A stretch of DNA of 64,000 bases. It comes from Komagataeibacter swingsii (GTDB lineage Bacteria > Pseudomonadota > Alphaproteobacteria > Acetobacterales > Acetobacteraceae). The notes below the pieces were generated by a model that saw only the letters and a list, made by a program, of their open reading frames with translations, ran no database searches and was not told the DNA's origin. Positions 49,535 to 58,215 of this stretch are shown here, piece by piece (position 1 is the stretch's first letter; the number at the start of each line of letters is the position of its first letter). The translations under genes and the position numbers were made by a program. The stretch covers positions 1 through 64,000 of the forward strand of contig NZ_NKUB01000012.1 in the NCBI RefSeq assembly GCF_003207895.1, in the 5' to 3' direction.

Positions 49535-50197
49535 TCACGTCATGACCGGTTGGGGATCGGCATCAAGCCATCCCCTGACAAGCGCCGGGTAGATGTCGGT
49601 GGGGCCGTTATGGAGACGGCCCAGGGGGAAGAGCCGGATGCCGTCCATCAGGGCGGTCGCGCTTTCATTGATCTGCGGGTCAGCCCGGTTCGCCATCAGC
49701 AGGGCAGTCGCCAGCAGTCGGGGAAAGGTTGTCTCCAGCCGCCGCCGGGCTTCGGTCGTTCGCGCGTGCAGAGCGCGGAGCACAGCGAGAGCGCTTTTGC
49801 ATTGCGCAGGCATCATCGCGGTGTCCGACCCTGACGCGATCGCGTCCATTGCACGATGCCAGACGACATCCTGTCCGTTTGGCCCATTGCCGAGCGTCTG
49901 CATGAGGGCTTGATGCGCGCAGCGGGTCAAGGTCATGATGCGGGCCTGCGGCAGTTTCGGCCACCATATCAGGACGGCTTCGCGTTCAATGGCCGGACGG
50001 GTCGGATCCTGCAGGATGTTGCATAAGGCGCAGACAGGCCCGGGTCCGTCACCATGCCATGGAAACCTGCGACCAGGCGTTATCAGGCCGCAGCACGCAC
50101 ATGTGAAAAGGCCCGGCTCACCCATCTCCCCGGCGTCTGGCGCTGACGGATCCCATGGGCGCGGCAGCAGCCGGAAAGACTGTGTGAGACGGGCCAT
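49535..50197 (-). CDS. icmJ: DotN/IcmJ-like zinc-ribbon protein
   Basis: The product is 220 aa from the ATG at 50197. The zinc-binding Cys pairs are FTCACCGLITPGRRFPWHGD (about 32-51) and PVCALCNILQDPTRPAIE. Then VLIWWPKLPQARIMTLTRCA follows, the IcmJ pattern of Met/Leu-Pro-x-hydrophobic followed by an N-terminal helix. IcmJ/DotN binds the coupling complex in Legionella. Identity is by domain order and operon place, next to dotO. The upstream frame is open further but has no start with a ribosome site. Confidence 0.72.
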   Translation of the reverse strand: MARLTQSFRLLPRPWDPSAPDAGEMGEPGLFTCACCGLITPGRRFPWHGDGPGPVCALCNILQDPTRPAIEREAVLIWWPKLPQARIMTLTRCAHQALMQTLGNGPNGQDVVWHRAMDAIASGSDTAMMPAQCKSALAVLRALHARTTEARRRLETTFPRLLATALLMANRADPQINESATALMDGIRLFPLGRLHNGPTDIYPALVRGWLDADPQPVMT

Positions 50198-50210
50198 TGC
50201 GATCGGGTTC

Positions 50211-50681
50211 CTAGCCGCCGCTCGTGAATTGATAGGCCTGAGCCTGCGTACCAACGGTTGCCGAGCCACCGGACGCGGTGTTGGCAGCCTTGTTGATCCA
50301 CTGCGGACCCGTTGCGAAAAGACCGCACAGCACGATGCCGGCGATTGCCATACCGACCTTTCCGGGCGAACGGTTCTGTTCGTTGCGGCTCTGCCAGGCC
50401 GCCCATACGCCGCCGATGAAGCAGATGAAGGCAGCGACATACATGCATGCAGCAGCGACAAAGCCGCCCGCTGTCAGTCCCTCCTGGGCGGTGGCCTGCA
50501 TCTGGGCCCCGATACCGTTTGCGCTGCCGGTTGCGGATTGGGCCAGCGCATGGCTGGCAATGAGGATCGGGACGGCCAATGTGCCAAGTGCCGTGACGGC
50601 ACGCTGTCTGTATCCGGCCCGTTGTGTCACCAGACGCGTCAGTCGCGCCGCGCTGGTGGTGCCTGTGCGAGAGAGGTTCAT
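50211..50681 (-). CDS. icmD: DotP/IcmD-like membrane protein
   Basis: The product is 156 aa from the ATG at 50681 (CGGAGCCCTCGACC upstream). A signal-like hydrophobic segment (VTALGTLAVPILIASHALAQ) is followed by two membrane helices: TAGGFVAAACMYVAAFICFI (about 70-90) and GKVGMAIAGIVLCGLFATGP (about 106-125). This is the IcmD/TraR layout: small, two-span, glycine-rich. The next gene downstream is icmJ, 13 bases away. Upstream in-frame starts at 50711 and 50720 exist. Confidence 0.72.
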   Translation of the reverse strand: MNLSRTGTTSAARLTRLVTQRAGYRQRAVTALGTLAVPILIASHALAQSATGSANGIGAQMQATAQEGLTAGGFVAAACMYVAAFICFIGGVWAAWQSRNEQNRSPGKVGMAIAGIVLCGLFATGPQWINKAANTASGGSATVGTQAQAYQFTSGG

Positions 50682-50774
50682 GGTCGAGGGCTCCGTTGAA
50701 AGAGGGATCATGTCCCCCAAATCATTGTTCTGTCGGCAACATGCGACTTCGAACGCTTTCTTTGCGGACAGGAC

Positions 50775-51320
50775 CTAGCCGGACGTTGTCCAGTGGCTCA
50801 GGATCCAGGTTGCTTCCTTGACGGGATTGAGGAGGATCACGCCGAAAACGAACTGGATGAGGCAACTGAGTTTTGAGCGGTTTGTTTTTCCGGTCGCTGA
50901 CGCGTTCCACGCAACGACCGCCATGAACGCCGCCCAGGCGCCGAACATTTCGAAGAACAGGGCGAAATTACTGACGATTGACAGGATGGCATCCTCTGGG
51001 CCTGTCCCGGAAATGACGCTTCCGGTCGCGGCATCCGTATAGCCGGTGACAGAGGCTCCCAGCGCAACCTGTGTATCGAGACCGGCAGAGGTGGTGGATT
51101 TTGTGAGTATCCTGTCAAAAGTGGCGAAGACGCCGGAGAGGACAATCCCGATCCAGGGCACCCAGGGACGGCCGACGAACGGGTTCTGGGGCTGGCGCTG
51201 CTGCCATAATCCCCATGTCCCGGTCAGGAAGGCAATCCATGCCGCAATATAGCAGGCCATTGGCAGCAGCCAGGCCATGGCGAGAGCGAGATCGTTGACG
51301 AGGTTGACCAGACCTTGCAC
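50775..51320 (-). CDS. icmC: DotE/IcmC-like membrane protein
   Basis: The product is 181 aa from a GTG at 51320 with AAGGACACATCGAC before it. Membrane helices: LALAMAWLLPMACYIAAWIA (about 11-32), WVPWIGIVLSGVFATFDRIL (about 53-68) and FALFFEMFGAWAAFMAVVAW (about 118-137). The arrangement fits the IcmC/DotE/TraQ family. Sits between the dotF-like gene and icmD, as in type IVB operons. Confidence 0.75.
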   Translation of the reverse strand: MQGLVNLVNDLALAMAWLLPMACYIAAWIAFLTGTWGLWQQRQPQNPFVGRPWVPWIGIVLSGVFATFDRILTKSTTSAGLDTQVALGASVTGYTDAATGSVISGTGPEDAILSIVSNFALFFEMFGAWAAFMAVVAWNASATGKTNRSKLSCLIQFVFGVILLNPVKEATWILSHWTTSG

Positions 51321-51337
51321 GTCGATGTGTCCTTGCC

Positions 51338-52504
51338 TTACTGGATGATGCCGCGTTCAGCCTGGATCACCCACATCGTGCCGCGTTGAGAGATGGCGCG
51401 CACACGACCATATCCGCGGAGATCGGTGCCGATTTCGATTTCGGACTGTGGCGGTTGCCCGGCTGGCGCCGCATCGTCCTGCACCATGGCAAGCTGGGGA
51501 GATGCAGCAAGTATCCGGTAGTGCGGCGTCCATGTTGGGGGCGAAGCAGGAGGCGTCTGGTGCATTTTCGCTGTCCGGGACGCTGGAGATTGCGGCGGCG
51601 TTGGTGCTGGCTGTGGCTCGGCCGCCGCGGCTTCCAGAGTTGCCCGTGCCTTGTCGGCCGCGGCGCGTGTGGCGGCCGGTCCATTTGACGGGGGCGCTTC
51701 GGCGTCGGCCACGGCTCGTTTGGCTTCGAGGAGCGACATCCGGCGGTTGAGATCCGAAGCCTTTGCCGTATCTGCGATACGCAGCCGGTCAAGATCCTGC
51801 CGGAGTGCTGCGATGTCGCTGCGGGTCCGCTGCACCAGTGCTGCTTCTTCCGTTACAAGCTGCAGCACCTGCAACTGGTCGTCCGATGTCATGGGAGCCG
51901 CTTGCAGGCGGGTTGCTTTCTGGACCGCATCGTCCGTCGTAACAGCCTTTTCGATGCCAGTGTCGTGTTTCTGCGCGGGTGTTGTCTCGGCCGACGGAGT
52001 TTCCGGTAGTAGGCCGGCGGGATGGGGCGGCTTTTTTATCGCAAGAAGTGCCTTGAGATCCTCATTTGTAGCCGAGACCTGAGGTGCCGGGGATGATGGC
52101 GATGATGTAGGTGAGTGCCTCGACGCGGGAGACGCTTTGGGGCCTGATGGTAGCGGGGCGGAAATCATTCCGACTTCCTGGCCCACGGGAGACGCCTGCC
52201 TCTTTGCTATGCCCATCACGAGGAAGAGGGAGAGCAGACTGCCGACGGCAGTACCCGCTATCATGACCTGCCTGCGACGCGGAAGCGCCCTGAAAAGGGC
52301 TATTGCATGTGGAACGGGTCGGTTTTTGTCAGGTGCTGCTGTCACAGGTTGCGGGTGAGGAGAGAGAGGCTCGGCAATTGTGTCCGGTTCAGGCGAAGGG
52401 TCAGGCTCGGGCGTCGTGCCCAGCTTGCGAAACGGAACAGGTTCAATGCCGCGATCCGCGCTGAACGGATCCCGGGACGTCGTTGCGGTTGCGGCTGAGG
52501 TCAT
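51338..52504 (-). CDS. DotF/IcmG/TraP-like membrane protein
   Basis: The product is 388 aa. A disordered N-terminal cytoplasmic part (about 75 aa, proline-rich) precedes one membrane helix, VMIAGTAVGSLLSLFLVMGI (about 79-98). A periplasmic linker and a coiled coil (VQRTRSDIAALRQDLDRLRI, about 232-251) follow. The C-terminal domain is small and beta-rich (YRILAASPQLAMVQDD ... EIGTDLRGYGRVRAIS). The layout and position just after dotG match DotF/IcmG (TraP). The family is poorly conserved, so identity rests on topology. Confidence 0.65.
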   Translation of the reverse strand: MTSAATATTSRDPFSADRGIEPVPFRKLGTTPEPDPSPEPDTIAEPLSPHPQPVTAAPDKNRPVPHAIALFRALPRRRQVMIAGTAVGSLLSLFLVMGIAKRQASPVGQEVGMISAPLPSGPKASPASRHSPTSSPSSPAPQVSATNEDLKALLAIKKPPHPAGLLPETPSAETTPAQKHDTGIEKAVTTDDAVQKATRLQAAPMTSDDQLQVLQLVTEEAALVQRTRSDIAALRQDLDRLRIADTAKASDLNRRMSLLEAKRAVADAEAPPSNGPAATRAAADKARATLEAAAAEPQPAPTPPQSPASRTAKMHQTPPASPPTWTPHYRILAASPQLAMVQDDAAPAGQPPQSEIEIGTDLRGYGRVRAISQRGTMWVIQAERGIIQ

Positions 52505-52570
52505 GGTGAATGCTGCCTTCTGGTAGAGAGTGCAGAATTCGCCGATATCATGCGACCGGTGCCCGAAAAC

Positions 52571-53809
52571 TTACTTCTTCATGACGACGTCCGACATGAA
52601 GATCACGCCAACACTGACCTGAGCGGCAAGATTTACGCGCGGCTGGGTCGGCATCTGCTGCATGAGCGCGCTGTTGACCTGCGAGGCCGCTGCACCGGCC
52701 GCCACGCCCAGTTGTTGCGGGAAATTCAGTGACTGGACGTAGTTGACGTTGCCGAGGGCTCCGATCGAACCGGTCGTGTTCGACGTCATCTCGATCGCCT
52801 GCCCGAGCCCTTGGACAAAGGCGGCTGCGGCGGGAAGAACAAAGCGCTCAACGTATAGCTGGTCAACGCTTGAGGCCACCGCAGCTTCCATGGTGTCCGG
52901 CGCAACCACCATACCTTCGACCTGGATCGGGGTCGGATCATTCTTATGGAAGACCTGATCAACGCGGACAACCAGCCTGTTCAGATGTCCCCCGGCCCTT
53001 CTGACGGATGCTTTCATCCTGTCGCCAGCGAGTGGACCTGAATCAGCTTCCAGGATGATTTCTCCCCCGAGATCGCTGTTGGTTGCTGAAACCGTATGGG
53101 CGTAAATCCCCCGCCCGGCAGGAACAAGGACGCGGGAGAGGGCCGTCTGGGAATTTGCAGTTGCCGCTGAAGTCATGGAAGGAGGGACCGCTGGGTTTTT
53201 TTGCTGTTCCCTTCCGGTTTCCGTCTTTTCATACAGGACATTTGTGACAGGAAAGCGTCCATCAAGACGGCCTGCAAGATCCATGATCGCATGTCTGTAT
53301 ACGGCGATTGCGTCCTTCTGGAGCTGCGGGTCACGTGGCATGGCAGCACGGAAGGCTGCATCCGTCTGCACTGGTACGACGGGAACGCTTGGCACGACCT
53401 CAGGTGCGTGTGGGGCTGGCGCTGCGGCGGCCTTGGCCATCGCCGGGTTGACGTCCACCCCGACCTCCTGGGCGACCGGGGGCGGGGGAGGCTTGTCGTC
53501 GGGATGGGTGGGCGTGCCCGGCGCAATATCAGGTGAATACGACTGTCCCGCAGTCTGTGCCCGGTCTGCCTCGTCGCGGATCTGATCTTCGCGGAGTTCC
53601 TGCTGGCGTGGATTGGAATTCAGGCCGCCGGGCAGGGGGTTGGCAGCGGGCGGCCTGCCGGGGTCCGAGCGTGGAAGCTCCTTACGGTGGATGGTGGAGA
53701 TGAGCAGCGTGACGCCAAGAACGGTGCCGATACTCCCAAGGATTGCGAGCAGACGCCGGTTTCCGCCCCGCGACGCATCACTGAGCAGCTGGTTGAACCT
53801 GGGTTTCAT
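52571..53809 (-). CDS. dotG: DotG/IcmE/TraO channel protein
   Basis: The product is 412 aa from the ATG at 53809, overlapping the dotH stop (TGATG). A short cytoplasmic N-terminus, one membrane helix (RRLLAILGSIGTVLGVTLLI, about 19-39) and a long proline-rich linker precede the VirB10-like C-terminal domain: VLVPAGRGIYAHTVSATNSD, then GGEIILEADSGPLAGDRMKA, then LVVRVDQVF and ERFVLPAAAAFVQGLGQAIE. It ends SVGVIFMSDVVMKK. DotG spans both membranes in the channel. Much shorter than Legionella DotG, in line with IncI-type TraO. Confidence 0.92.
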   Translation of the reverse strand: MKPRFNQLLSDASRGGNRRLLAILGSIGTVLGVTLLISTIHRKELPRSDPGRPPAANPLPGGLNSNPRQQELREDQIRDEADRAQTAGQSYSPDIAPGTPTHPDDKPPPPPVAQEVGVDVNPAMAKAAAAPAPHAPEVVPSVPVVPVQTDAAFRAAMPRDPQLQKDAIAVYRHAIMDLAGRLDGRFPVTNVLYEKTETGREQQKNPAVPPSMTSAATANSQTALSRVLVPAGRGIYAHTVSATNSDLGGEIILEADSGPLAGDRMKASVRRAGGHLNRLVVRVDQVFHKNDPTPIQVEGMVVAPDTMEAAVASSVDQLYVERFVLPAAAAFVQGLGQAIEMTSNTTGSIGALGNVNYVQSLNFPQQLGVAAGAAASQVNSALMQQMPTQPRVNLAAQVSVGVIFMSDVVMKK

Positions 53810-54789
53810 CACTGTGCGTCCCTGATATGGGCCGAGACCGTCCGTCCCGCATCGGAGAGAAGGACAACGGGGGACTCATGGAAGGCATAGAGCGTGTATC
53901 CCCCTTCACCCTGCTCCATGCTGTCCGAGGAGGGCGTCATGAGATGAAGGCGCGTGCGAAGATAGACCTCGTTTCCAATCCGCCAGGCGTGCACGTCATC
54001 GGGTGAAATACCCTCGACGGCCAGCGGAACGGCTGACGCTGGTGGAATGCCGCTTAGCATGGCGTTCATGTAAGGCTCGCCTGTCGCGGGTACTCCGGGG
54101 CGGCTGTCGACCGGCTCCCGGGCATTGGGGCCTCCCTCGGACATGCGAACGGTCAGGTTGTCATCATAGGATCCACGTCCCGCGATCAACAGGAAGGAGA
54201 CCGGCTTTGGCGCGTTCTGAAGCGTTACGAGCAGTCCACCTCTGGGCTGGAGCGACATCGGTTCGATATTGATGGTATTGGAGCCCTTGAACGGGACGCA
54301 GGTATAGAAACCTGTTGTCTCAACCGCAGGATTCCCGGCCGACGCGCCGCTTTTGCCGGAAGCACAGTTCGTGCTGCCGTCCGGGTTGGCGGAATTGCCA
54401 GACGTATTCCATGCGATCGGCCAGGGTTGTCCCGTGCTGTCCACGAAGGACAATGCGGTCGGATAGCCTTTTGTCGTAAAGATCAGGCTTGTCTGCTGAC
54501 CAGGCGCAAAGGAGACACGGATCGCCGGGCGCGCATTAGGGGTCGCGAATTCTGTGCCGACCTGCTCCGTGGCACGACGCACGTCCTTCAGGCGTTCCCC
54601 CAGCCGAAGGATTTCTTCGGGGGTGAAAGGAATGGCCTCATGCTCGGCCTCACCTTCGGCTGCTGTATCAGGATCGTCTGCGGGTGTCGTTGCCGCCGGC
54701 CCGGGCTGTGATGGCTGCTGCGCGAGTGCCGCAAGTGGCAGGACGGACAGGGTCAGCGGAAAGAGAGAAAGAATTCGCACGGTTGTCAC
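53809..54789 (-). CDS. dotH: DotH/IcmK/TraN outer-membrane channel protein
   Basis: The product is 326 aa from a GTG at 54789, overlapping the dotI stop (GTGA). Signal peptide (MTTVRILSLFPLTLSVLPLA ALAQ). DotH features: FTPEEILRLGERLKDVRRAT, RPAIRVSFAPGQQTSLIFTT, GYPTALSFVDSTGQPWPI and INIEPMSLQPRGGLLVTLQN. It is the secretin-like subunit of the outer-membrane core together with DotC and DotD. Confidence 0.93.
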   Translation of the reverse strand: MTTVRILSLFPLTLSVLPLAALAQQPSQPGPAATTPADDPDTAAEGEAEHEAIPFTPEEILRLGERLKDVRRATEQVGTEFATPNARPAIRVSFAPGQQTSLIFTTKGYPTALSFVDSTGQPWPIAWNTSGNSANPDGSTNCASGKSGASAGNPAVETTGFYTCVPFKGSNTINIEPMSLQPRGGLLVTLQNAPKPVSFLLIAGRGSYDDNLTVRMSEGGPNAREPVDSRPGVPATGEPYMNAMLSGIPPASAVPLAVEGISPDDVHAWRIGNEVYLRTRLHLMTPSSDSMEQGEGGYTLYAFHESPVVLLSDAGRTVSAHIRDAQ

Positions 54790-55421
54790 TCCCTCCCCGA
54801 CGAGACGACAAGCTGTTCGATGGCCAGTCCATCCGGGTGATCCAGGTCCTCCACGCGATCAATCGTCACGGTTGCCATCAGCATTTGCGTATTCTGCTGG
54901 TTCACGTTTTCGCAGGTCTGGATGAAAGGAAACTGTATTACGTAGCGCGCGTGTCCCTGCACGACTGTCTCGGCGCGTACGGTCGCGGCCCGTGTCGGCT
55001 GCGCATAACAGAGCAGTTTTGCATCCCTGAGTTTCGCCAGATTCCCCTGCGTAATGAAAGACTTTGCAAAGGTGTTCCATCCGTTGAGCGTGTAGTGAGC
55101 GCCCGCGGTGTTCATCTGGGTTGGAAAATCACGATAGTTGATGTTGTAGGGTGCGATCGCCCATTTGACGGCCCAGCCGAGAAGCTGGTCCTGGCCAAGT
55201 ACCGGACTGGTGAGGGCCACGGCCGGTCGGGGAGCATTCTGGCCGTCAACGTAGAAATAGAGGGGTGTGGGCGGGTGTGCACGGACATAGGCGTCGTGCG
55301 CCGCGAATACGATGACCACGCCCGCCAGTGCGATGTTGAGCAGCAGTGATCTGTCTACAACAATCCCCTGAAAGTCGGGGTCGGTAAGGCGCCTGGTTAC
55401 TGCGGAATTAAACAGCCGCAT
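54786..55421 (-). CDS. dotI: DotI/IcmL/TraM inner-membrane protein
   Basis: The product is 211 aa. One membrane helix (LLLNIALAGVVIVFAAHD, about 26-43) is followed by a periplasmic NTF2/VirB8-like domain with DQLLGWAVKWAIAPYNINYR and YVIQFPFIQTCENVNQQNTQ. DotI is the VirB8-like part of the inner-membrane complex. First gene of the dotI-to-dotO operon; the gap before it (55422-55553) has CTCTCAT/ATGAGAG arms at about 55466-55492. Confidence 0.93.
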   Translation of the reverse strand: MRLFNSAVTRRLTDPDFQGIVVDRSLLLNIALAGVVIVFAAHDAYVRAHPPTPLYFYVDGQNAPRPAVALTSPVLGQDQLLGWAVKWAIAPYNINYRDFPTQMNTAGAHYTLNGWNTFAKSFITQGNLAKLRDAKLLCYAQPTRAATVRAETVVQGHARYVIQFPFIQTCENVNQQNTQMLMATVTIDRVEDLDHPDGLAIEQLVVSSGRE

Positions 55422-55553
55422 GGCGCGCCTCCCTTACGGGGGCATGAAAAAAGATGGTCATCACTCTACTCTCATTTCCCGACGGTGATGAGAGCAGGCT
55501 GGAAGTCTATCTTGCGACCGGCACGTTTTTTCTTTGACGGTTCCCGCTACTAC

Positions 55554-56432
55554 TCAGGCGGCAATGCCATGCGTGGCGGCAATGCTGCGGCGGTATCGTC
55601 TGCTGACCCGGTCACCACCCTTGCGGGTGGTCCAGAAAAAGCATCCGCTCTTGCAGAGGCATTCCCGCCGGATGTAGTGGTGTTCGCCGATATAATATTC
55701 GGCCCTCGCGTGAATGAACCAGGGCACTTTGGCGCCGCGTCGTGGCGGAAGCTGTTCCCAGCAGCTTTGGGATTTCAGCGCGCTTTCCGAAATAAGGAAG
55801 TCCCGCGCAATTTCACGCGGGTTCTGAAATGCAAAATGGCGGTATGCGATTTCAATGTTGGCGGCCTCGTGCCACCGTACCTTGTCTCCTCCCGTATGTC
55901 CTGTGAGGGTCAGCTTGTTGAGGCTGTTCCTGACAAGCCATGTCCGTCCCCGCCGGGCTTCATGAGGAAGCAGGGAGGCCTGTTCCCATGTCAGGACAGC
56001 TTCGGGATCTGCGGGAATGGCGCTCCGCTTTTCGGCAAGTATGGTCTCCGCCTGTATTTTTGAGAGCCTGATGCGCGGTGGCAGGCCAAGCTGCTTTCTT
56101 TTTGCACGCACGCTCCCGGCCGAGCGGCCAAGCATCTCGGCTATGTCGGCGGTTTTATCACCACAGAGCCAGCGTTGGCCAAGGATGAGCAACTGGGTCC
56201 TTGTCCATGCTCCCCTGCGTGCAGGCGCTTCATAAAAAACATTCTGGGGTCGGTCGGCCCATTGCGCGACTGACTCCTTTACCTCCTGCACTGTCAGGGT
56301 AAGCATTGTCGCTACAAGGACCTCGTCGCACAGCCTGGCATAGAGGGCGCGCGTCATTTCTGGCGTGGGATAGGTCTGAAGCCATGTAAACAGACCGTGT
56401 TTTATAACCTGGCCGAACGATGCTGACTTCAT
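55554..56432 (-). CDS. GcrA-like DNA-binding regulator
   Basis: The product is 292 aa. Residues 76-120, WTRTQLLILGQRWLCGDKTA then DIAEMLGRSAGSVRAKRKQL and GLPPR, match the N-terminal helix-turn-helix of GcrA, the alphaproteobacterial cell-cycle regulator that acts at methylated GANTC promoters. The rest differs from GcrA: it is longer, with a second helical region and a C-terminal HYIRRECLCKSGCFF segment with paired cysteines. I infer a transfer-operon regulator from its position just upstream of dotI. The ATG at 56432 is preceded by GAGGGCATACCGCC. Confidence 0.7.
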   Translation of the reverse strand: MKSASFGQVIKHGLFTWLQTYPTPEMTRALYARLCDEVLVATMLTLTVQEVKESVAQWADRPQNVFYEAPARRGAWTRTQLLILGQRWLCGDKTADIAEMLGRSAGSVRAKRKQLGLPPRIRLSKIQAETILAEKRSAIPADPEAVLTWEQASLLPHEARRGRTWLVRNSLNKLTLTGHTGGDKVRWHEAANIEIAYRHFAFQNPREIARDFLISESALKSQSCWEQLPPRRGAKVPWFIHARAEYYIGEHHYIRRECLCKSGCFFWTTRKGGDRVSRRYRRSIAATHGIAA

Positions 56433-56493
56433 GGCGGTATGCCCTCGTCATCGCGTTTTCGGGATAGGCTGCGTGTTTTGGGAATAATATCTC

Positions 56494-56517
56494 TTAAGCG
56501 TTATATAACCGTCAAGA
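56494..56517 (-). promoter_or_regulatory. Promoter with palindromic operator before the GcrA-like gene
   Basis: On the minus strand TTGACG (56515-56510) is a good -35 box, with an AT-rich GATATT/TATTAT-type -10 about 17-20 bases on. The spacer contains the perfect palindrome GTTATATAAC (56500-56509), lying inside a 24-bp imperfect dyad (56494-56517). A site inside the spacer suits a repressor, possibly the GcrA-like or the XRE protein. GACTC, a GANTC methylation site, is 25 bases upstream at about 56549. Confidence 0.5.
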
Positions 56518-56680
56518 AATAAATAGCGCAGAACGCGCTAATATGACTCCGGACGCGGTTTCCGGTCCGCGTTGGTGATCAGCCGGGGCACATCACCTGG
56601 AATGGACAGTCCAAGGCATAGTGCCTGCCATAAGAAAGGAGACCCCTTTCCTGGCAGCCTCCATACCTTCATGCACCCGG

Positions 56681-57484
56681 TCAGTGGTTTGCGATATCGT
56701 CGAGGTGACCAATAATGGACTCGAGATCAGCGAGGGCTTCGAGTTGTGATTGCGCGGACATTGCCCACGCGGTCATGTCCAGGGAACGCAAAAGGTCTGC
56801 GTCGTCATGTATTCCCGGGATCAGGTAATAAACGGAGACAGACAGTCCTTCGGCAATGCGATAAACCGTTTCAAGGCTTGGATTTCTGAGTCCTGCTTCG
56901 ATCAGGCTCAGGCTGGTCAGGGAAACGTGTGATTTATGGGCGATCTGGCTCGCTGTTGCCCCCTGAAGCGTCCTGAAGATCTGAATCCTGCGCCCAAATA
57001 TCTCGAGGAGGTCCTGCCGTTCCCCCGAGGTGAAGGCGACACTGTGTGAATAATGATCGATCGGCAATCTGGCCGGTATTTCCGGCAGGTTAAACGTCTT
57101 TGAAATATTGCCAATAATGTCGCGTAATTTCTGGATTGCCAGATTGTAGTCCGAACACTGCTTCATGGTTTTTTTCAGCTGCGTGGCGGATGCCGCCAGA
57201 TCCAGATGGGCAAACCATGTACCTTCTGGTGCACCTTGCGGAAGAATATCGCGCGGATCTATTTCAAATACCCGTAGCAGCGCCGATAATGTTTCCAGGG
57301 AAACCGGACGACCTGCTTCGATGCTCCGTATGACCGATACATTCAACCGTGCCAGTTTGGCGAGGTGCACCTGCGTCCAGTCAAGCGCCGTCCGCCTGTC
57401 ATAAATGATTTCCCCGATGTCTTTATATAATTGGCCGGATGCAAATAAAGCCTCGGCTTGCATCTTGCCATTGTCATGGGACAT
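56681..57484 (-). CDS. XRE regulator with two helix-turn-helix domains
   Basis: The product is 267 aa with two Cro/C1-type domains. The first is RRTALDWTQVHLAKLARLNV then SVIRSIEAGRPVSLETLSAL at about residues 28-70. The second is FRTLQGATASQIAHKSHVSL then TSLSLIEAGLRNPSLETVYR at about 175-225. Each ends in a IEAG...SLET motif. Double-HTH proteins can bridge two operators. It lies between the divergent transfer operons and probably controls them. ATG at 57484 follows GAGAGTAAACGAAA. Confidence 0.88.
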   Translation of the reverse strand: MSHDNGKMQAEALFASGQLYKDIGEIIYDRRTALDWTQVHLAKLARLNVSVIRSIEAGRPVSLETLSALLRVFEIDPRDILPQGAPEGTWFAHLDLAASATQLKKTMKQCSDYNLAIQKLRDIIGNISKTFNLPEIPARLPIDHYSHSVAFTSGERQDLLEIFGRRIQIFRTLQGATASQIAHKSHVSLTSLSLIEAGLRNPSLETVYRIAEGLSVSVYYLIPGIHDDADLLRSLDMTAWAMSAQSQLEALADLESIIGHLDDIANH

Positions 57485-57680
57485 TTTCGTTTACTCTCAC
57501 GGCAGGCATTTTCCTCAGCAAAAGAAACTTCCAACATCCAGAAGATATCGACTGGCCGCGTCCTGACAGCGGATCAGCCGTGACGGAACGTCATGATAGT
57601 CGAGTTGGAGCCCGTAAAAAAGGTGTCTGAGGTCGCAAAGGCCGCTGCTCTGGTCAGGAGAGCTTGATGGAGACACTCAT

Positions 57681-58163
57681 ATGCCTGTTATGCCTGCCGT
57701 GGTTATGGCGCTGGCCTCTGGCCCCATATCTGCCACATCTGCCGCGTTTCATCTGGTCCAGACAACCTCTCCGGACACTCCGCCCCGGCCGGCATTGACG
57801 TTGCCCTCAACGGGGACGACCGGCGGGGAGACCTTACCCTCACCGGGAGATGCTGGTCAGGAAGGGCCGGGCGTATTGCCGGGTACTGGTACGGATCCTC
57901 GAACATCCGGCAATGTTCCAGCCCGTCGATATTTCCATATCGCCAGTGGATACGGAAAGCAGGTTCCACTTGGCTTCGCCGTACGCCAGATCGTTCCGCA
58001 TGGGGTGCGCGTCGTGTTCGCGGCGGACGTGGACACCAGCGTTCCTGTTGACTGGCAGGGCGGCCGGGAATGGAACAAGGTTCTGGCGACCACGGTAGCC
58101 CAGGCGGGCGACGTCATTGATGTCGGCCATAATAAGGTCGCGGTCCGACATCGAATTCGCTGA
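57681..58163 (+). CDS. TcpQ/PilL C-terminal domain-like exported protein
   Basis: The product is 160 aa. A weak N-terminal hydrophobic stretch (MPVMPAVVMALASGPISAT) may be a signal peptide. A proline/glycine-rich linker leads to the domain FHIASGYGKQVPLGFAVRQI, VPHGVRVVFAADVDTSVPVD, WQGGREWNKVLATTVAQAGD, which matches the TcpQ/PilL C-terminal (toxin co-regulated pilus Q) pattern. In IncI plasmids PilL-like proteins are linked to the thin pilus or the secretion core. First gene of the + strand operon; GGAGACACTCAT precedes the start. Confidence 0.68.
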   Translation: MPVMPAVVMALASGPISATSAAFHLVQTTSPDTPPRPALTLPSTGTTGGETLPSPGDAGQEGPGVLPGTGTDPRTSGNVPARRYFHIASGYGKQVPLGFAVRQIVPHGVRVVFAADVDTSVPVDWQGGREWNKVLATTVAQAGDVIDVGHNKVAVRHRIR

Positions 58164-58215
58164 CCGGTCGCATGATGGCCCGACACCTTCGTCGTAACCA
58201 CCCGAGGAAGGTTCC

